Shown here one piece after another: positions 28,439-37,178 of a stretch of DNA of 64,000 nucleotides. Source of the DNA: Planctomycetales bacterium ZRK34 (lineage in GTDB: Bacteria; Planctomycetota; Phycisphaerae; Phycisphaerales; Zrk34); assembly GCA_014873095.1 (NCBI GenBank), contig CP050848.1:3469850-3533849 (forward strand). The letters are read 5' to 3'. Positions within the stretch are counted from its first letter, which is position 1. Each line of letters opens with the position of its first letter. The notes under the pieces are model-generated. The model made no database searches. It saw only the letters and a list, made by a program, of their open reading frames with translations, and was not told where the DNA came from. The translations under genes and the position numbers were made by a program.

Positions 28439-29443
28439 TCAGCGAGTCTGGTAAGGATAGACGTAACCGCTGGCGGTGGTCGCGGGGGCGGCGGTCAGCG
28501 TGGTGGGGGTGGTGATCGATGAGGTCGGGGCGGCCAGACGCTGATCAATCATTGCCTGCAGTGTCCGCAGGGCGGTGTCATCGGGGTTGAGCTTGGCTGC
28601 TTCGGCGGCGGCGTCACGGGCGCCGGCATAGTCACGGGCGATGTAACGCAGCGAAGCGATCATGAACGGATCGTCGGCCCGTGAGAATCCCTCAGCCCGG
28701 GCGACGTACTTGTTCAGCAACTGATCGATCGACTGCTGCGTGGTCACATCCTGCGGCACGCGGTCCAGCGCCCCGGCATCGTACTGCAGCGCGCGACGCA
28801 TGGCCCAGGCGGCTTTGTCATCGTTGCCGATCGTCGCCTGGCTCAGGGCGTAACCGATTTTCGGCAGACCGGCGTTGGGCGACTGCTCAGCCTGGTTGGC
28901 GAATATGTCGACGGCTTCGCGGGCGCGGTTGTTGCGGTACAGCGCCCAGCCGTCGGCTTCGTAGGCATACTTGTAGACGACCGGTGTGGGCGGCGCGGCG
29001 GGGGCGGTGTAGGTCGTGGTCGTGGTGGCCACCGGCACGGCGGTCGTCGTCGAGTACACAGTCGACTGCGGCGGAACGATGATGCGAGCGGTGTTGTCGT
29101 CATACCCGCGGTAGGTGATGACGTTGTAGTTGAGGTTCACACCCGAGTAGCGGGGGTAAGTGCGGTAGTAGTGCGGCCGGTAGTAGGAATAGCCGAACGG
29201 GCTGCAACGGTTGTAGGAGAACGGTCTGTAATACCCGCGGTGATGACGGTCGTAATAGCGGCTGTTGTAGTGCCGCGAGTAATGCCCGCCACTGCTGTAG
29301 CTGAACCCGATGCTGAAGCGGTCGCCGGCGAATGCGGACCCCGCGGCGGTCAGCATCAGCCCGGCGGCGATCGCGGCGGCGAGCAGGCCGAGGTTGCGGC
29401 GGCGTGAGGGGCGACGATTCGGTGACAGATGCTGGGTCGTCAT
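28439..29443 (-). CDS. Exported Tyr/His-rich protein with TPR-like C-terminal part
   Basis: The protein has 334 residues. After a twin-basic N-terminus and signal peptide (cut near 'GSAFAGDR'), residues 45-105 are very rich in Tyr, His, Arg and Ser ('YYDRHHRGYYRPFSYNR'). A Thr/Pro/Val linker follows, then helical repeats from about 160 on ('GWALYRNNRAREAVDIFANQ', 'ARDYAGARDAAAEAAKLNPD') of TPR type. AGGAG lies about 7 bases before the ATG. The Tyr/His-rich part might bind metal or the cell surface, but no function is known. Confidence 0.75.
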   Translation of the reverse strand: MTTQHLSPNRRPSRRRNLGLLAAAIAAGLMLTAAGSAFAGDRFSIGFSYSSGGHYSRHYNSRYYDRHHRGYYRPFSYNRCSPFGYSYYRPHYYRTYPRYSGVNLNYNVITYRGYDDNTARIIVPPQSTVYSTTTAVPVATTTTTYTAPAAPPTPVVYKYAYEADGWALYRNNRAREAVDIFANQAEQSPNAGLPKIGYALSQATIGNDDKAAWAMRRALQYDAGALDRVPQDVTTQQSIDQLLNKYVARAEGFSRADDPFMIASLRYIARDYAGARDAAAEAAKLNPDDTALRTLQAMIDQRLAAPTSSITTPTTLTAAPATTASGYVYPYQTR

Positions 29444-29492
29444 GGCGTGTCTCCTGGTCGGGTCGGGCTGGAAGTGACCCGTGCGTCAATTT

Positions 29493-29498
29493 ATTATA
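29493..29498 (-). promoter_or_regulatory. -10 element of the TPR gene
   Basis: TATAAT on the minus strand, about 50 bases before ATG 29443; no convincing -35. Confidence 0.5.
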
Positions 29499-29578
29499 CG
29501 CCCCCGGATCACCCCGGTTCGACCCCCTTAAACATCTTTTTTCGTGCATTCCCCTACCTTCGGAACTGCTTCATCGCG

Positions 29579-29607
29579 TTGTTTGCCCCGCCCCGATCGG
29601 CTATCAT
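29579..29607 (+). promoter_or_regulatory. Promoter of the aldolase gene
   Basis: TTGTTT (29579-29584), a 17-base spacer and TATCAT (29602-29607), 85 bases before ATG 29693. Confidence 0.65.
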
Positions 29608-29692
29608 GGTTTCTTCTGGTGGGGGGCGGAGCATCGATCGGTTCCGCCCACCCTGCACTGACCCTTAACACCGAGGCTCGAAGGACACCGCC

Positions 29693-30739
29693 ATGCCTAT
29701 TGCTACGCCCCAACAGTACCGCGACATGCTTAACGCCGCCCAGAAGGGCAACTACGCCCTCCCGGCGATCAACGTCTCCAGCATGGTCACCGCCAATGCC
29801 GCCCTCAAGGGCTTCGCCGACGCCAAGTCCGACGGCATCATCCAGGTCTCCACCGGCGGCGGCAAGTTCGCCTCCGGCATCAACGTCGGCTCCATGGCCC
29901 TGGGCGCCATCTCCATCGCCGAGCACATCCACCGCATGGCCGAGCACTACGATGTCCTCATCGCCCTGCACACCGACCACTGCCAGCCGAACGTCGTCGA
30001 CTCGTTCATGATCCCCCTGATCGAAGAGTCTGAGAAGCGCGTCGCCGAAGGCAAGCTTCCCCTGTTCAACTCCCACATGCTCGACGCCTCCGGCCTGCCC
30101 CTCAAGGACAACCTCGACCTCAGCGTTCCGCTGTATGAGCGTCTGGCCAAGATCGGCATGATGCTCGAAATCGAAGCCGGCGTGGTCGGCGGTGAAGAAG
30201 ACGGCGCCGCCGGTTCTGAAGACACCCCCGCCGAGAAGCTGTACACCACCCCCGAAGACATGGTCGAAGTCTTCCGCCGTATGAAGGACGTCGACGGTAC
30301 CTACATGTTCGCCGCCACCTTCGGCAACGTCCACGGCGCGTACAAGCCCGGCGCCGTCAAGCTCAAGCCCCAGATCCTCAAGGACGGCCAGGACGCCATC
30401 AAGAAAGAGTTCGGCCCCGACGCCCACTTCCACCTCGTCTTCCACGGCGGCTCCGGCTCCGAGAAGCACGAGATCAAGGAAACGCTCAACTACGGCGTCA
30501 TCAAGATGAACGTCGACACCGACACCCAGTACGCCTTCACCCGCCCCGTCGTCGATCACATGATGAAGAACTACGACGGTGTGCTCAAGATCGATGGCGA
30601 AGTCGGCAACAAGAAGAACTATGACCCGCGTGCCTACCTCAAAGCCGCCGAGACCGGCATGGCCGCCCGCGTCATCGAGGCCTGCAACGACCTGGAGTCT
30701 TCCGGCAAGTCCCTGACCGCCGGCGCCGTCACGGCGTAA
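29693..30739 (+). CDS. fbaA: Class II fructose-bisphosphate aldolase
   Basis: The protein has 348 residues. 'ALHTDHCQP' carries the catalytic Asp and a zinc His, 'EIEAGVVGGEEDG' is the class IIa loop, 'GNVHGAY' and 'HGGSGS' hold further zinc and phosphate ligands, and 'NVDTDTQYAFTRP' closes the site. It cleaves fructose-1,6-bisphosphate in glycolysis and joins the trioses in gluconeogenesis. AAGGA lies about 8 bases upstream. A single gene with its own promoter and terminator. Codon third positions are nearly all C or G, as expected for a highly expressed gene here. Confidence 0.96.
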   Translation: MPIATPQQYRDMLNAAQKGNYALPAINVSSMVTANAALKGFADAKSDGIIQVSTGGGKFASGINVGSMALGAISIAEHIHRMAEHYDVLIALHTDHCQPNVVDSFMIPLIEESEKRVAEGKLPLFNSHMLDASGLPLKDNLDLSVPLYERLAKIGMMLEIEAGVVGGEEDGAAGSEDTPAEKLYTTPEDMVEVFRRMKDVDGTYMFAATFGNVHGAYKPGAVKLKPQILKDGQDAIKKEFGPDAHFHLVFHGGSGSEKHEIKETLNYGVIKMNVDTDTQYAFTRPVVDHMMKNYDGVLKIDGEVGNKKNYDPRAYLKAAETGMAARVIEACNDLESSGKSLTAGAVTA

Positions 30740-30771
30740 ACCTCTTGGAAGTTGTAAAACCCGAGATTCCC

Positions 30772-30802
30772 AGAAGCCCACGGATTAAATCCGTGGGCTT
30801 CT
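30772..30802 (+). terminator. Intrinsic terminator of fbaA
   Basis: A 14-base perfect stem (AGAAGCCCACGGAT / ATCCGTGGGCTTCT) with a TAA loop, followed by T-rich sequence. Confidence 0.9.
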
Positions 30803-30855
30803 TCTTTTGTTTAGCCGCGAGCCGCAGGCGAGCGCGTCCCCCATGATCGCGGTCA

Positions 30856-32361
30856 TCACTCCGTCACTGCCGGCATCAACCGAGCCGTGCGCCACGTCCA
30901 GCCGCGCCAGTCGGCGTGTTGGGCGACGAGGTCGATCTCCAGGTGCTGGATGGCGGAATCGAGGCGTCCCGTGAGGAACTCATCCTCATCGCGAACCTGT
31001 TCGCGCAACCAGCGCAGGCCGGGCAGGGACTCGGGGCCCAGGTGACGGGCGTAGCCGATATCGATCTTGAAACGTTCAGAGTCGCCATCGTCGTGAAGGT
31101 TTTTACAATGGCGGACGTTGAAGTCGGTGATCATCGCATCGAAGTTCACGAAGCAACAGGCGTAGATGACAACCGCAGCAAACAGCGCATTGACGCGGGC
31201 GAGCCAGGCGTTGTCACGCTCGGTGATGATGCGGATAAAGACGGTGACGAAGGCGAAGGTGAGTATGGCCATCCAGATGATGGTGGCCACGCGGAGCCGG
31301 GTGATCATGCTCACGTCGATGTAGAGGTACAACCGCCAGGCGGCGCTGAACAGGAGCATGACATTCTGAATCAGGAAGAGGTAGACCAGTCGCCGGGCGT
31401 TTTTCATGGCGGGGCCGGCGGCTCCCGATCGAAAGCAGATCAATACGAACGCGCCGGCGAGCAGGGCGGTGACAACCAGCGGATAGGCCCCGCGGCGAGC
31501 GTAGGTTTTGTAAGTCATGCCGTCGGGCAGGTCGGCGCCGCCGGTAAGATAGATCAGGTCGAGAACGGTTTCGACGGCGAAAGCGAAATTGAACAGCACT
31601 AAACATCGCACAATGAAATCCGGTCGCACCATCGCATCGGCCAACGTCGGCCCATGGGCGGCGGTTTGTTTACGGGGCGGTACACGATGATTCGGGTTGA
31701 CGCGTTGCTTTTGAAAAGATCGCCAGCGCAGCAGTGCCCACACGATGATCGCACTGATCAACCAGAACACGACGCGCCAGACGTTGATGTGATCCGGCCA
31801 TGTCTGAACCCAGTCGAAGAATCGATTCAGCCATTTTTCAATGATGGGGTTGGCGGCGGCGAAGAGCCCGACGAAGACGGCGGTCAGCAACACGGGAACA
31901 CCCCAGCCTGCGGCGCGTCGGCCGGTGCGGAGACCGCTGCCGCGGGCGGCGCGGCGGAGGATGATGTAGTCGTGAAACGGCGTCGCCCAGGCGGTGAAAA
32001 TGAAACGCAACCAGTGCCCGAACCACACAAAAGGATCCGTCTGCCAGCGCCTCTGGCCGATGCGGACGAGCATCAGCAGCGCGCAGGCGGTGAGGATGAT
32101 TTCCAACCACCCGGGCCAGTCGATCATCGCGCCGATCAAGCCGATCAGGGCGAGCGTGGTGATGACGCCGGGCACGCTTTTCAGCGCTGCGGGATAACGT
32201 GCAAGCACGATGACCAACAACGCGGCCGTGTAAAGTCCGGCGGTGATGCCGATCAGGTGGTCGTAGAAAAAGAAGTCGGCCAGCGCGACGAGGCCGAGTG
32301 TGGCGAGCAGGAGGAAGATGACGGTGCGCGTTGGTGCGACGGATTGGCCGAGGTGCCTCAT
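30856..32361 (-). CDS. Polytopic membrane protein, DUF4173/DUF4153-like
   Basis: The protein has 501 residues with about ten hydrophobic segments. Segments include 'LLLATLGLVALADFFFYDHL', 'WLEIILTACALLMLV' and 'VVFWLISAIIVWALL'. 'TYKTYARRGAYPLVVTALL' is the conserved block of DUF4173-type proteins. The C-terminal 90 residues are soluble and contain Asp-rich turns. Function is unknown for the family. It begins with ATG 32361 after GGGGAA. Confidence 0.7.
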   Translation of the reverse strand: MRHLGQSVAPTRTVIFLLLATLGLVALADFFFYDHLIGITAGLYTAALLVIVLARYPAALKSVPGVITTLALIGLIGAMIDWPGWLEIILTACALLMLVRIGQRRWQTDPFVWFGHWLRFIFTAWATPFHDYIILRRAARGSGLRTGRRAAGWGVPVLLTAVFVGLFAAANPIIEKWLNRFFDWVQTWPDHINVWRVVFWLISAIIVWALLRWRSFQKQRVNPNHRVPPRKQTAAHGPTLADAMVRPDFIVRCLVLFNFAFAVETVLDLIYLTGGADLPDGMTYKTYARRGAYPLVVTALLAGAFVLICFRSGAAGPAMKNARRLVYLFLIQNVMLLFSAAWRLYLYIDVSMITRLRVATIIWMAILTFAFVTVFIRIITERDNAWLARVNALFAAVVIYACCFVNFDAMITDFNVRHCKNLHDDGDSERFKIDIGYARHLGPESLPGLRWLREQVRDEDEFLTGRLDSAIQHLEIDLVAQHADWRGWTWRTARLMPAVTE

Positions 32362-32441
32362 GCCCGGTTCCCCAGTGTGTTCTATGGTGGGTACGCGGGT
32401 CGAAGCGCGGTGGTTCGTGAGATGTTGAAGTTTGGGGCCGA

Positions 32442-32480
32442 CCCCGACGCTTCACTGCGTTCAGCATCGGGCTTGGGGGC
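32442..32480. repeat. Dispersed palindromic repeat (CGACG...CATCGGG family)
   Basis: Arms CCCGACGCT and AGCATCGGG with the trailer CTTGGGGGCGAG, the same trailer as in the copy inside the FecR gene at 12438. Confidence 0.8.
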
Positions 32481-32493
32481 GAGGCGCGGGGGA

Positions 32494-33390
32494 TCAGTGT
32501 TGATGTTCCGGGGGCTCGATGTGGGCGGTGGCGTTGGCCTGGCCGAGGGATTGCTCAATTTCGTATTCGATCGCGCTGGCGCGTTCGTGGGCGTCGGCGA
32601 CGGTCATGTCGGCGGGCAGTTGGATGTGCAAGTCGACCCAGTGGAACGTGCCGACGTGGCGATGGCGGAGCTTGTGGTAGCTGAGAATGTCACCCGCCGC
32701 GACGCGCGCATCGAGTAACTGCTCGATCATGTCGTGCTCGGCGAGATCGGATTCATCCATGAGCCCGGCCAGTGAGCGGCGGATCAGACGGCAGCCGGCG
32801 TAGACGATCACCATCGCCATGATGATGCCCGCCGCGGGATCGAGCCAGACCCAGCCGGTGGCGTAGACCGCGCCGAGCGAGGCGATGATGGCCAGCGTCG
32901 TCAGGCAGTCGACCAGCAGGTGATTGCCGTCGGCGATGAGCGACGGGCTGTCGATCGCGGCGGCGCGGCGGCGGATGTACATCGCCAGCGCGAACAGCAA
33001 AACATTGATCACGCCCAGGCCGATCATCCCGGCGTCGAGCTGCTCGGGCGACAGTCCGAGCCAGAGCCGGCGGGCGGACTCAGCGATGATCACCAACCCC
33101 GCGACGGCGATCATCGTGCCTTCGACGCCGACGCTGATGAATTCGATATTGCCATGCCCGTAAGGGTGTTCACGATCCGCCGGGCGTGCGGCGTACCACG
33201 TGCTGAACGTCGCCATCGCCGCCGCCGCGATGTTGACCACCGACTCCATCGCATCCGACAACACCGCCGCCGAGCGCGTCATGGCGAACACGGCAAACTT
33301 CATCGCCATGATCACAATCGCCCCGACCAGCGCGATCCATGCGACGCGCTGAGCAGCTAGTGCAGAGGAGTTGGAGTCGGTCGGCCTCAT
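32494..33390 (-). CDS. Cation diffusion facilitator (CDF) transporter
   Basis: The protein has 298 residues with six membrane segments. 'RSAAVLSDAMESVVNI' carries the first acidic metal site (Asp, Asn side), 'REHPYGHGNIEF' the conserved loop, and 'ADGNHLLVDCLTTL' the second site (Asp, His, Asp). The C-terminal cytoplasmic domain has 'HVGTFHWVDLHIQLPADM' and a His-containing tail. CDF proteins export Zn2+, Fe2+, Mn2+ or similar by proton antiport; the metal is not clear. Confidence 0.9.
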   Translation of the reverse strand: MRPTDSNSSALAAQRVAWIALVGAIVIMAMKFAVFAMTRSAAVLSDAMESVVNIAAAAMATFSTWYAARPADREHPYGHGNIEFISVGVEGTMIAVAGLVIIAESARRLWLGLSPEQLDAGMIGLGVINVLLFALAMYIRRRAAAIDSPSLIADGNHLLVDCLTTLAIIASLGAVYATGWVWLDPAAGIIMAMVIVYAGCRLIRRSLAGLMDESDLAEHDMIEQLLDARVAAGDILSYHKLRHRHVGTFHWVDLHIQLPADMTVADAHERASAIEYEIEQSLGQANATAHIEPPEHQH

Positions 33391-33396
33391 GGCATG

Positions 33397-33402
33397 ATGT
33401 TA
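33397..33402 (-). promoter_or_regulatory. -10 element, probable leaderless transcript of the CDF gene
   Basis: TAACAT on the minus strand ends 6 bases before ATG 33390; no ribosome site. Confidence 0.5.
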
Positions 33403-33411
33403 TCAACAATA

Positions 33412-33446
33412 CCCCGACGCTTCGCGGCGCTCAGCATCGGGCTTTG
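33412..33446. repeat. Dispersed palindromic repeat (CGACG...CATCGGG family)
   Basis: Arms CCCGACGC and GCATCGGG, followed by two copies of a TTAACCAG unit as after the copy at 24944. Confidence 0.75.
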
Positions 33447-33483
33447 CCTAATTAACCAGTTAACCAGTTAACCGATCAACCAT

Positions 33484-34026
33484 TCACAGCGTTTCGACAG
33501 TGATGTTCGTGTTGGTGTACACGCAGATTTCACCGGCGATCTTCAACGCTTCGCGGGCAAGATCGGCGGGGGGCAAATCGGTATGGTTCAGCAGGGCGCG
33601 CGCCGCGGCCAGCGCGTATGGGCCGCCGGAGCCGATGCCGATGATCCCGTCGGTGGGTTCGATGACATCGCCCTGACCGCTGACCATCAGCGAGGTCGTT
33701 TTGTCGGCCACGGCGAGCAGGCTTTCCAGCCGCCGCATGTAGCGATCCGTGCGCCACTGTTTAGCCAGATCGATGGCGGCCTTTTTGATGTTGCCGGGTG
33801 AGTCCTTGAGCTTCTGTTCGAAGCGCTCGAGCAGGGCGAAGGCGTCGGCCGCCGAACCGGCGAAACCGACGAGCACCTCATGGCCCTGACCCGCGGGAAT
33901 CTTGCGAACTTTCACCGCGTCGGACTTGGCGACCGTCTGGCCCAGCGAAACCTGCCCGTCGCCGGCGATGGCGACCTCGTTGCCTCGGCGCACGCTGAGA
34001 ATGGTGGTGGCGTGGAATGAAGTCAT
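33484..34026 (-). CDS. hslV: HslV protease subunit
   Basis: The protein has 180 residues. The proteasome-beta fold begins '[20 protein letters not shown]'; '[20 protein letters not shown]' and '[19 protein letters not shown]' are typical. In E. coli the active Thr directly follows Met; here 'MTSFHA' precedes the matching Thr-7, so a short leader would have to be cut or another start used. HslV forms the 12-subunit peptidase that works with HslU; hslU is not in the window. A -10-like TACAAT lies 6 bases before the ATG. Confidence 0.93.
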   Translation of the reverse strand: MTSFHATTILSVRRGNEVAIAGDGQVSLGQTVAKSDAVKVRKIPAGQGHEVLVGFAGSAADAFALLERFEQKLKDSPGNIKKAAIDLAKQWRTDRYMRRLESLLAVADKTTSLMVSGQGDVIEPTDGIIGIGSGGPYALAAARALLNHTDLPPADLAREALKIAGEICVYTNTNITVETL

Positions 34027-34032
34027 GAGCAG

Positions 34033-34038
34033 ATTGTA
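34033..34038 (-). promoter_or_regulatory. -10 element, probable leaderless transcript of hslV
   Basis: TACAAT on the minus strand ends 6 bases before ATG 34026; TTCGCC lies 17 bases further upstream, as before ruvA. Confidence 0.55.
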
Positions 34039-34065
34039 GTGGCTGACCGATGAATGGCGAAATCG

Positions 34066-34461
34066 CTACGCCGGGTTCAGCGTGTCCAGCGCCGCGTGCG
34101 GGTCGTCGACGCTGATGATCCCCGTGGCGCAGGCCCCTTCGGTCGAGGTCGAGATGTAGGCATAGTTGACGGCGATGTTCGCCTCGTCGAGGCGGCGGAG
34201 AATCTCGGCCAGCGCACCCGGCTCGTTGGACAGATCCACCGCCAGCACGTCCGCGCTCGTGACGTGCCGACCCAGCCGCTCGAAAATCATGACCGCCTCG
34301 TCAGGGCGGCTGGTTATCAGGCGAAGGATCATGTGCGGCGGCGAGTCGACCAGGCTCATCGCATCGATGTTGATCGCCGCCTGGGCCATCGGCTCGACGA
34401 CAGCCCCGAGGTCGCCGGGCCCGTCGGGCAACTGGATTGTGAATTCACGGCTGATGCGCAT
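34066..34461 (-). CDS. Double ACT-domain protein
   Basis: The protein has 131 residues from ATG 34461, which has GGAG 6 bases upstream. Two ACT folds follow each other: 'FTIQLPDGPGDLGAVVEPMA' and 'DLSNEPGALAEILRRLDEAN', each with the Pro-Gly turn used for small-molecule binding. Such stand-alone ACT proteins are thought to bind amino acids and regulate enzymes. Partner and ligand are unknown. Confidence 0.8.
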   Translation of the reverse strand: MRISREFTIQLPDGPGDLGAVVEPMAQAAINIDAMSLVDSPPHMILRLITSRPDEAVMIFERLGRHVTSADVLAVDLSNEPGALAEILRRLDEANIAVNYAYISTSTEGACATGIISVDDPHAALDTLNPA

Positions 34462-34515
34462 GGCGATCTCCACACGATGCGTGAGGCAGGATGGGGCTGC
34501 GGATCACCCGCCGGT

Positions 34516-34821
34516 CTACTGCGAACTCGAACTGGTGGCGGTGGATTTTTCACGCAGCTGCTTGCCGCTGATCTCACCGACCTGTTCGCCGGTGACAGCC
34601 CGCTTCTTCTTTTCGCCGAACAGGCCGTCCGTCCACCCGAACAGAACCTCGCCGGTTTCCTTCAGCGGATCGGACTTGGGCTTCTGGGTGGGATATCGCT
34701 TTTCAGCCATCTCGACCTGCGAGCCGACCCAACTGTTTTCAACCCTGACGACGCGCTCCTCGCAGCCGACGAGCAAAACAGCCAGCACCACAGGCAGCAG
34801 CATGACAAGCATTCGAAGCAT
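34516..34821 (-). CDS. Small lipoprotein of unknown function
   Basis: The protein has 101 residues from ATG 34821. 'LRMLVMLLPVVLAVLLVGC' is a lipoprotein signal with lipobox LVGC; lipidation is expected at Cys. The mature part is charged, with 'KRYPTQKPKSDPLKETGEVL' and 'FGWTDGLFGEKKKR'. No family is recognised. It is separated from the ACT gene by 54 bases on the same strand. Confidence 0.7.
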   Translation of the reverse strand: MLRMLVMLLPVVLAVLLVGCEERVVRVENSWVGSQVEMAEKRYPTQKPKSDPLKETGEVLFGWTDGLFGEKKKRAVTGEQVGEISGKQLREKSTATSSSSQ

Positions 34822-34964
34822 CGCAATCACCGGGGCAGGACACGATTGGCGGTCGGGGAAATACACCGACCGAGTTATCTTATCGCCACGCGGCTGGACC
34901 GGCTATGTGGAATGACCGAAAAATGTAGCAGATGCGGGGTCGTCGCCTCCGCTGACGCGACCCG

Positions 34965-34970
34965 TATAAT
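34965..34970 (+). promoter_or_regulatory. -10 element before the DUF1570-like gene
   Basis: Consensus TATAAT ends 10 bases before ATG 34981, so the leader would be only a few bases long. No -35 match. Confidence 0.55.
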
Positions 34971-34980
34971 AAACACGGAC

Positions 34981-36273
34981 ATGCTGCAGGCACAACGAGC
35001 GAACATTCTCTGGGTCATGTTGCTGGCGGCCTGGCTTGGGCCGGTCAGCGGGCCGGCGCGCGCCGGGGATGACCTGGCCGTGCAGTATCTTCAGCGGTTG
35101 AGTCAGACCGATCGCAACGACGCGGTCGCGCTGGCCTCGCTGGGCGACTGGGCTTCGGCCAACGATCTGTCGCAGGAGGCCGCCGAGGTCTACCGCCGCG
35201 TGCTGGAGATTCGACCCGACGACAACGAGGTCTATCAGCGACTGGTGCGCATCGCCGACACGACCCGCCTGCCGGAAGATCCCAAACGCCAGCAGGCGCT
35301 TCAGCAGCAGTTCGGTAAGAAGTATCAGCTTCATGTCTCGCCGCACTTTCTGATCTTCTACGACACCGATCCCGCCTGGGCCCTGAACCGCGCGGTGCTG
35401 CTTGAGAAAACACACGATATTTTCTACAGCGCATTCCGCCGGGCCGATCTTAAACCGCTGCCGCTGTCGGAGCGCCTCGTCTGTCTACTGTTCGATTCGC
35501 ATGACGACTTCGCCGACTACGCGCGCCGCGTCGACCGTATGAACATGTCGTGGTCCAGCGGGTACTACTCCGTGCGGACCAACCGCATCGCCTTTTTCAA
35601 CGACAAGACCAACCCCGCGCATCAGCGCGTCGTCAACCACATCGCCGAACTTGAAAAGACGATCGATGCGCTGCGTCAGAATATCCGCCGCGACAGTCGC
35701 AACCCCGCGTTGGTGTCGGTGCATCGTCAGAAGCTTGAAGCGGCGATGCGCGAGCATCAGTGGTACCGCAATCGTCTGCGCGGCGTGGCGGGCATGGCCA
35801 ACACGGCGAAGACGACGCACGAAGCGGTCCACCAGCTTGCGTTCAATTCGAACCTGCAGGTGCGCAACGTGTTTTATCCGTTCTGGTTGGCCGAGGGGCT
35901 GGCCACGAATTTCGAGACCGACGATCCGGCGGCGAGCTTCGGGCCTTATTTCGACAATGTCGAGCGGCGCAAGCTGCTGACCGACATGCAGGGCGACGAC
36001 AAACTGATGAAGCTCGACAAGTTCATCACGATGACGACGCTGCCGGTCAACGACGCCCAGCGCGTCAGCGAGCTGTACGCACAGGCGTACGGGCTGTTTC
36101 AGTTTCTATTCAAGAAGCGCCACGACCAGATGCGGAAATACCTCGAAAAGCTGTCGAAGATTCCGCCGGGCAACCGCCAGGTCAACGCCCTGCGGGCCGA
36201 GTTCATCGATGCGTTCGGACCGATCGACACGGTCGAGGATCAGTTCACGACGTGGATCCGCCTGATGCGGTAG
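34981..36273 (+). CDS. Exported DUF1570-type putative zinc metallopeptidase
   Basis: The protein has 430 residues from ATG 34981, with a signal peptide ending near 'GPARAGDD'. A TPR-like unit follows ('AAEVYRRVLEIRPDDNEVYQ'). The catalytic-type core contains 'TTHEAVHQLAFN', an H-E-x-x-H motif, and 25 residues later 'PFWLAEGLATNFE', whose Glu can be the third zinc ligand: the gluzincin layout of DUF1570 proteins. Proteolysis is inferred from the motif. It is convergent with the pseudopilin gene at 36282 with 8 bases between stops. Confidence 0.8.
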   Translation: MLQAQRANILWVMLLAAWLGPVSGPARAGDDLAVQYLQRLSQTDRNDAVALASLGDWASANDLSQEAAEVYRRVLEIRPDDNEVYQRLVRIADTTRLPEDPKRQQALQQQFGKKYQLHVSPHFLIFYDTDPAWALNRAVLLEKTHDIFYSAFRRADLKPLPLSERLVCLLFDSHDDFADYARRVDRMNMSWSSGYYSVRTNRIAFFNDKTNPAHQRVVNHIAELEKTIDALRQNIRRDSRNPALVSVHRQKLEAAMREHQWYRNRLRGVAGMANTAKTTHEAVHQLAFNSNLQVRNVFYPFWLAEGLATNFETDDPAASFGPYFDNVERRKLLTDMQGDDKLMKLDKFITMTTLPVNDAQRVSELYAQAYGLFQFLFKKRHDQMRKYLEKLSKIPPGNRQVNALRAEFIDAFGPIDTVEDQFTTWIRLMR

Positions 36274-36281
36274 CAGTGGTT

Positions 36282-37178
36282 TTACGGGCGGTCCTGTTCA
36301 TAAAACTTTTCGACTTCGCCGGCGGACAAGGCGCGGCGCCAGATGGCGACTTCGTCGATGATGCCGTGGAAGTAGCGGGCGCTGGTCTGCTCGTTGGAGC
36401 CGATCATCAGGCGGTAGTTGTTGGGTTCGAGCGGGCCGCCGACGTTGTGTGAGTTTTCGAGGACGCCGTCGACGTAGATGGATTTCTTCGCCGTGGACGA
36501 GTCGACGATTTCATAGGTGGCGACGACCATGTGCCATTCGCCGTCGTCGATGGCCGTCTTGGCGGGGAGGGTGTCGGCGCCGTTGTAGTTGGTGTCGAAG
36601 GTGACGGTTTTGGAGGTCTGGTAGCGCTGGACGCGCCAGGTGGAGTCGCCCTTGGTGACGATGGCGTCCCAGTTGCCCTGAAAGCTGGAGACCTTGAACC
36701 AGACCACGACGGAGAAGGGATTGTGGAAGTCGAAGTTGGACTCGGCGTGTTTGCCGGTTTCGAGGTAATCGTCGACCCCGTCGAACACGATGGCGCCTTT
36801 GCCGGGCCAGCGGCCCTCGCCCCATTCGGGGATCTTCTTCAGGTCCAGGGGCTTGGTCATGCGATACAGATCGCTGGCGCTGGCGATGCGGAGACGCTTG
36901 GGGTCGACGGCGCCCTGGGCTTTGTTCTTGACGACACGCTCGCCGGCGGAGCCGCCTTCGAAATCGTAGTAGACCGCCAGGTCGGGATTGGCGGCGAGGT
37001 TGTGCGCCTGGGCGGCCCACGCGGCGTATCGCGCTTTGGTTTTGGCGGTGCCGAGCACGGGCAGAAGGATGCCGATGAGCACCGCGATGATGGCGACGAC
37101 GACGAGAATTTCGATCAGCGTGAAGGCGGATGAAACAGGTCTTTGAACGCGGGATGTCGCTGGGCAGTGTAGAGTCAT
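36282..37178 (-). CDS. Pseudopilin fused to a LamG domain (locus E)
   Basis: The protein has 298 residues. The start at 37178 gives an ATGA overlap with the previous gene; a start at 37205 is possible. A leader with Ser/Arg residues precedes '[20 protein letters not shown]'. After a linker comes a LamG domain (about 65-295) with 'VTKGDSTWRVQR', 'DDGEWHMVVATYE' and 'DEVAIWRRALSAGEVEKFY'. The same blocks are in the FecR protein of this locus, so here the sensor matches a pseudopilin-borne domain. The fusion implies LamG display on a pilus-like structure or export by that route. Confidence 0.85.
   Translation of the reverse strand: MTLHCPATSRVQRPVSSAFTLIEILVVVAIIAVLIGILLPVLGTAKTKARYAAWAAQAHNLAANPDLAVYYDFEGGSAGERVVKNKAQGAVDPKRLRIASASDLYRMTKPLDLKKIPEWGEGRWPGKGAIVFDGVDDYLETGKHAESNFDFHNPFSVVVWFKVSSFQGNWDAIVTKGDSTWRVQRYQTSKTVTFDTNYNGADTLPAKTAIDDGEWHMVVATYEIVDSSTAKKSIYVDGVLENSHNVGGPLEPNNYRLMIGSNEQTSARYFHGIIDEVAIWRRALSAGEVEKFYEQDRP

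Noticed and set aside
30813-30840. AGCCGCGAGCC...GCGAGCGCG near the fbaA terminator as another REP copy
   Set aside because: It starts like the TAGCCGC family but the arms do not pair over the full length, so it is at best a remnant.
34054-34980. In-frame extension of the DUF1570-like gene to 34054
   Set aside because: It would cross the ACT-domain and lipoprotein genes; the signal peptide begins at 34981, next to a consensus -10.
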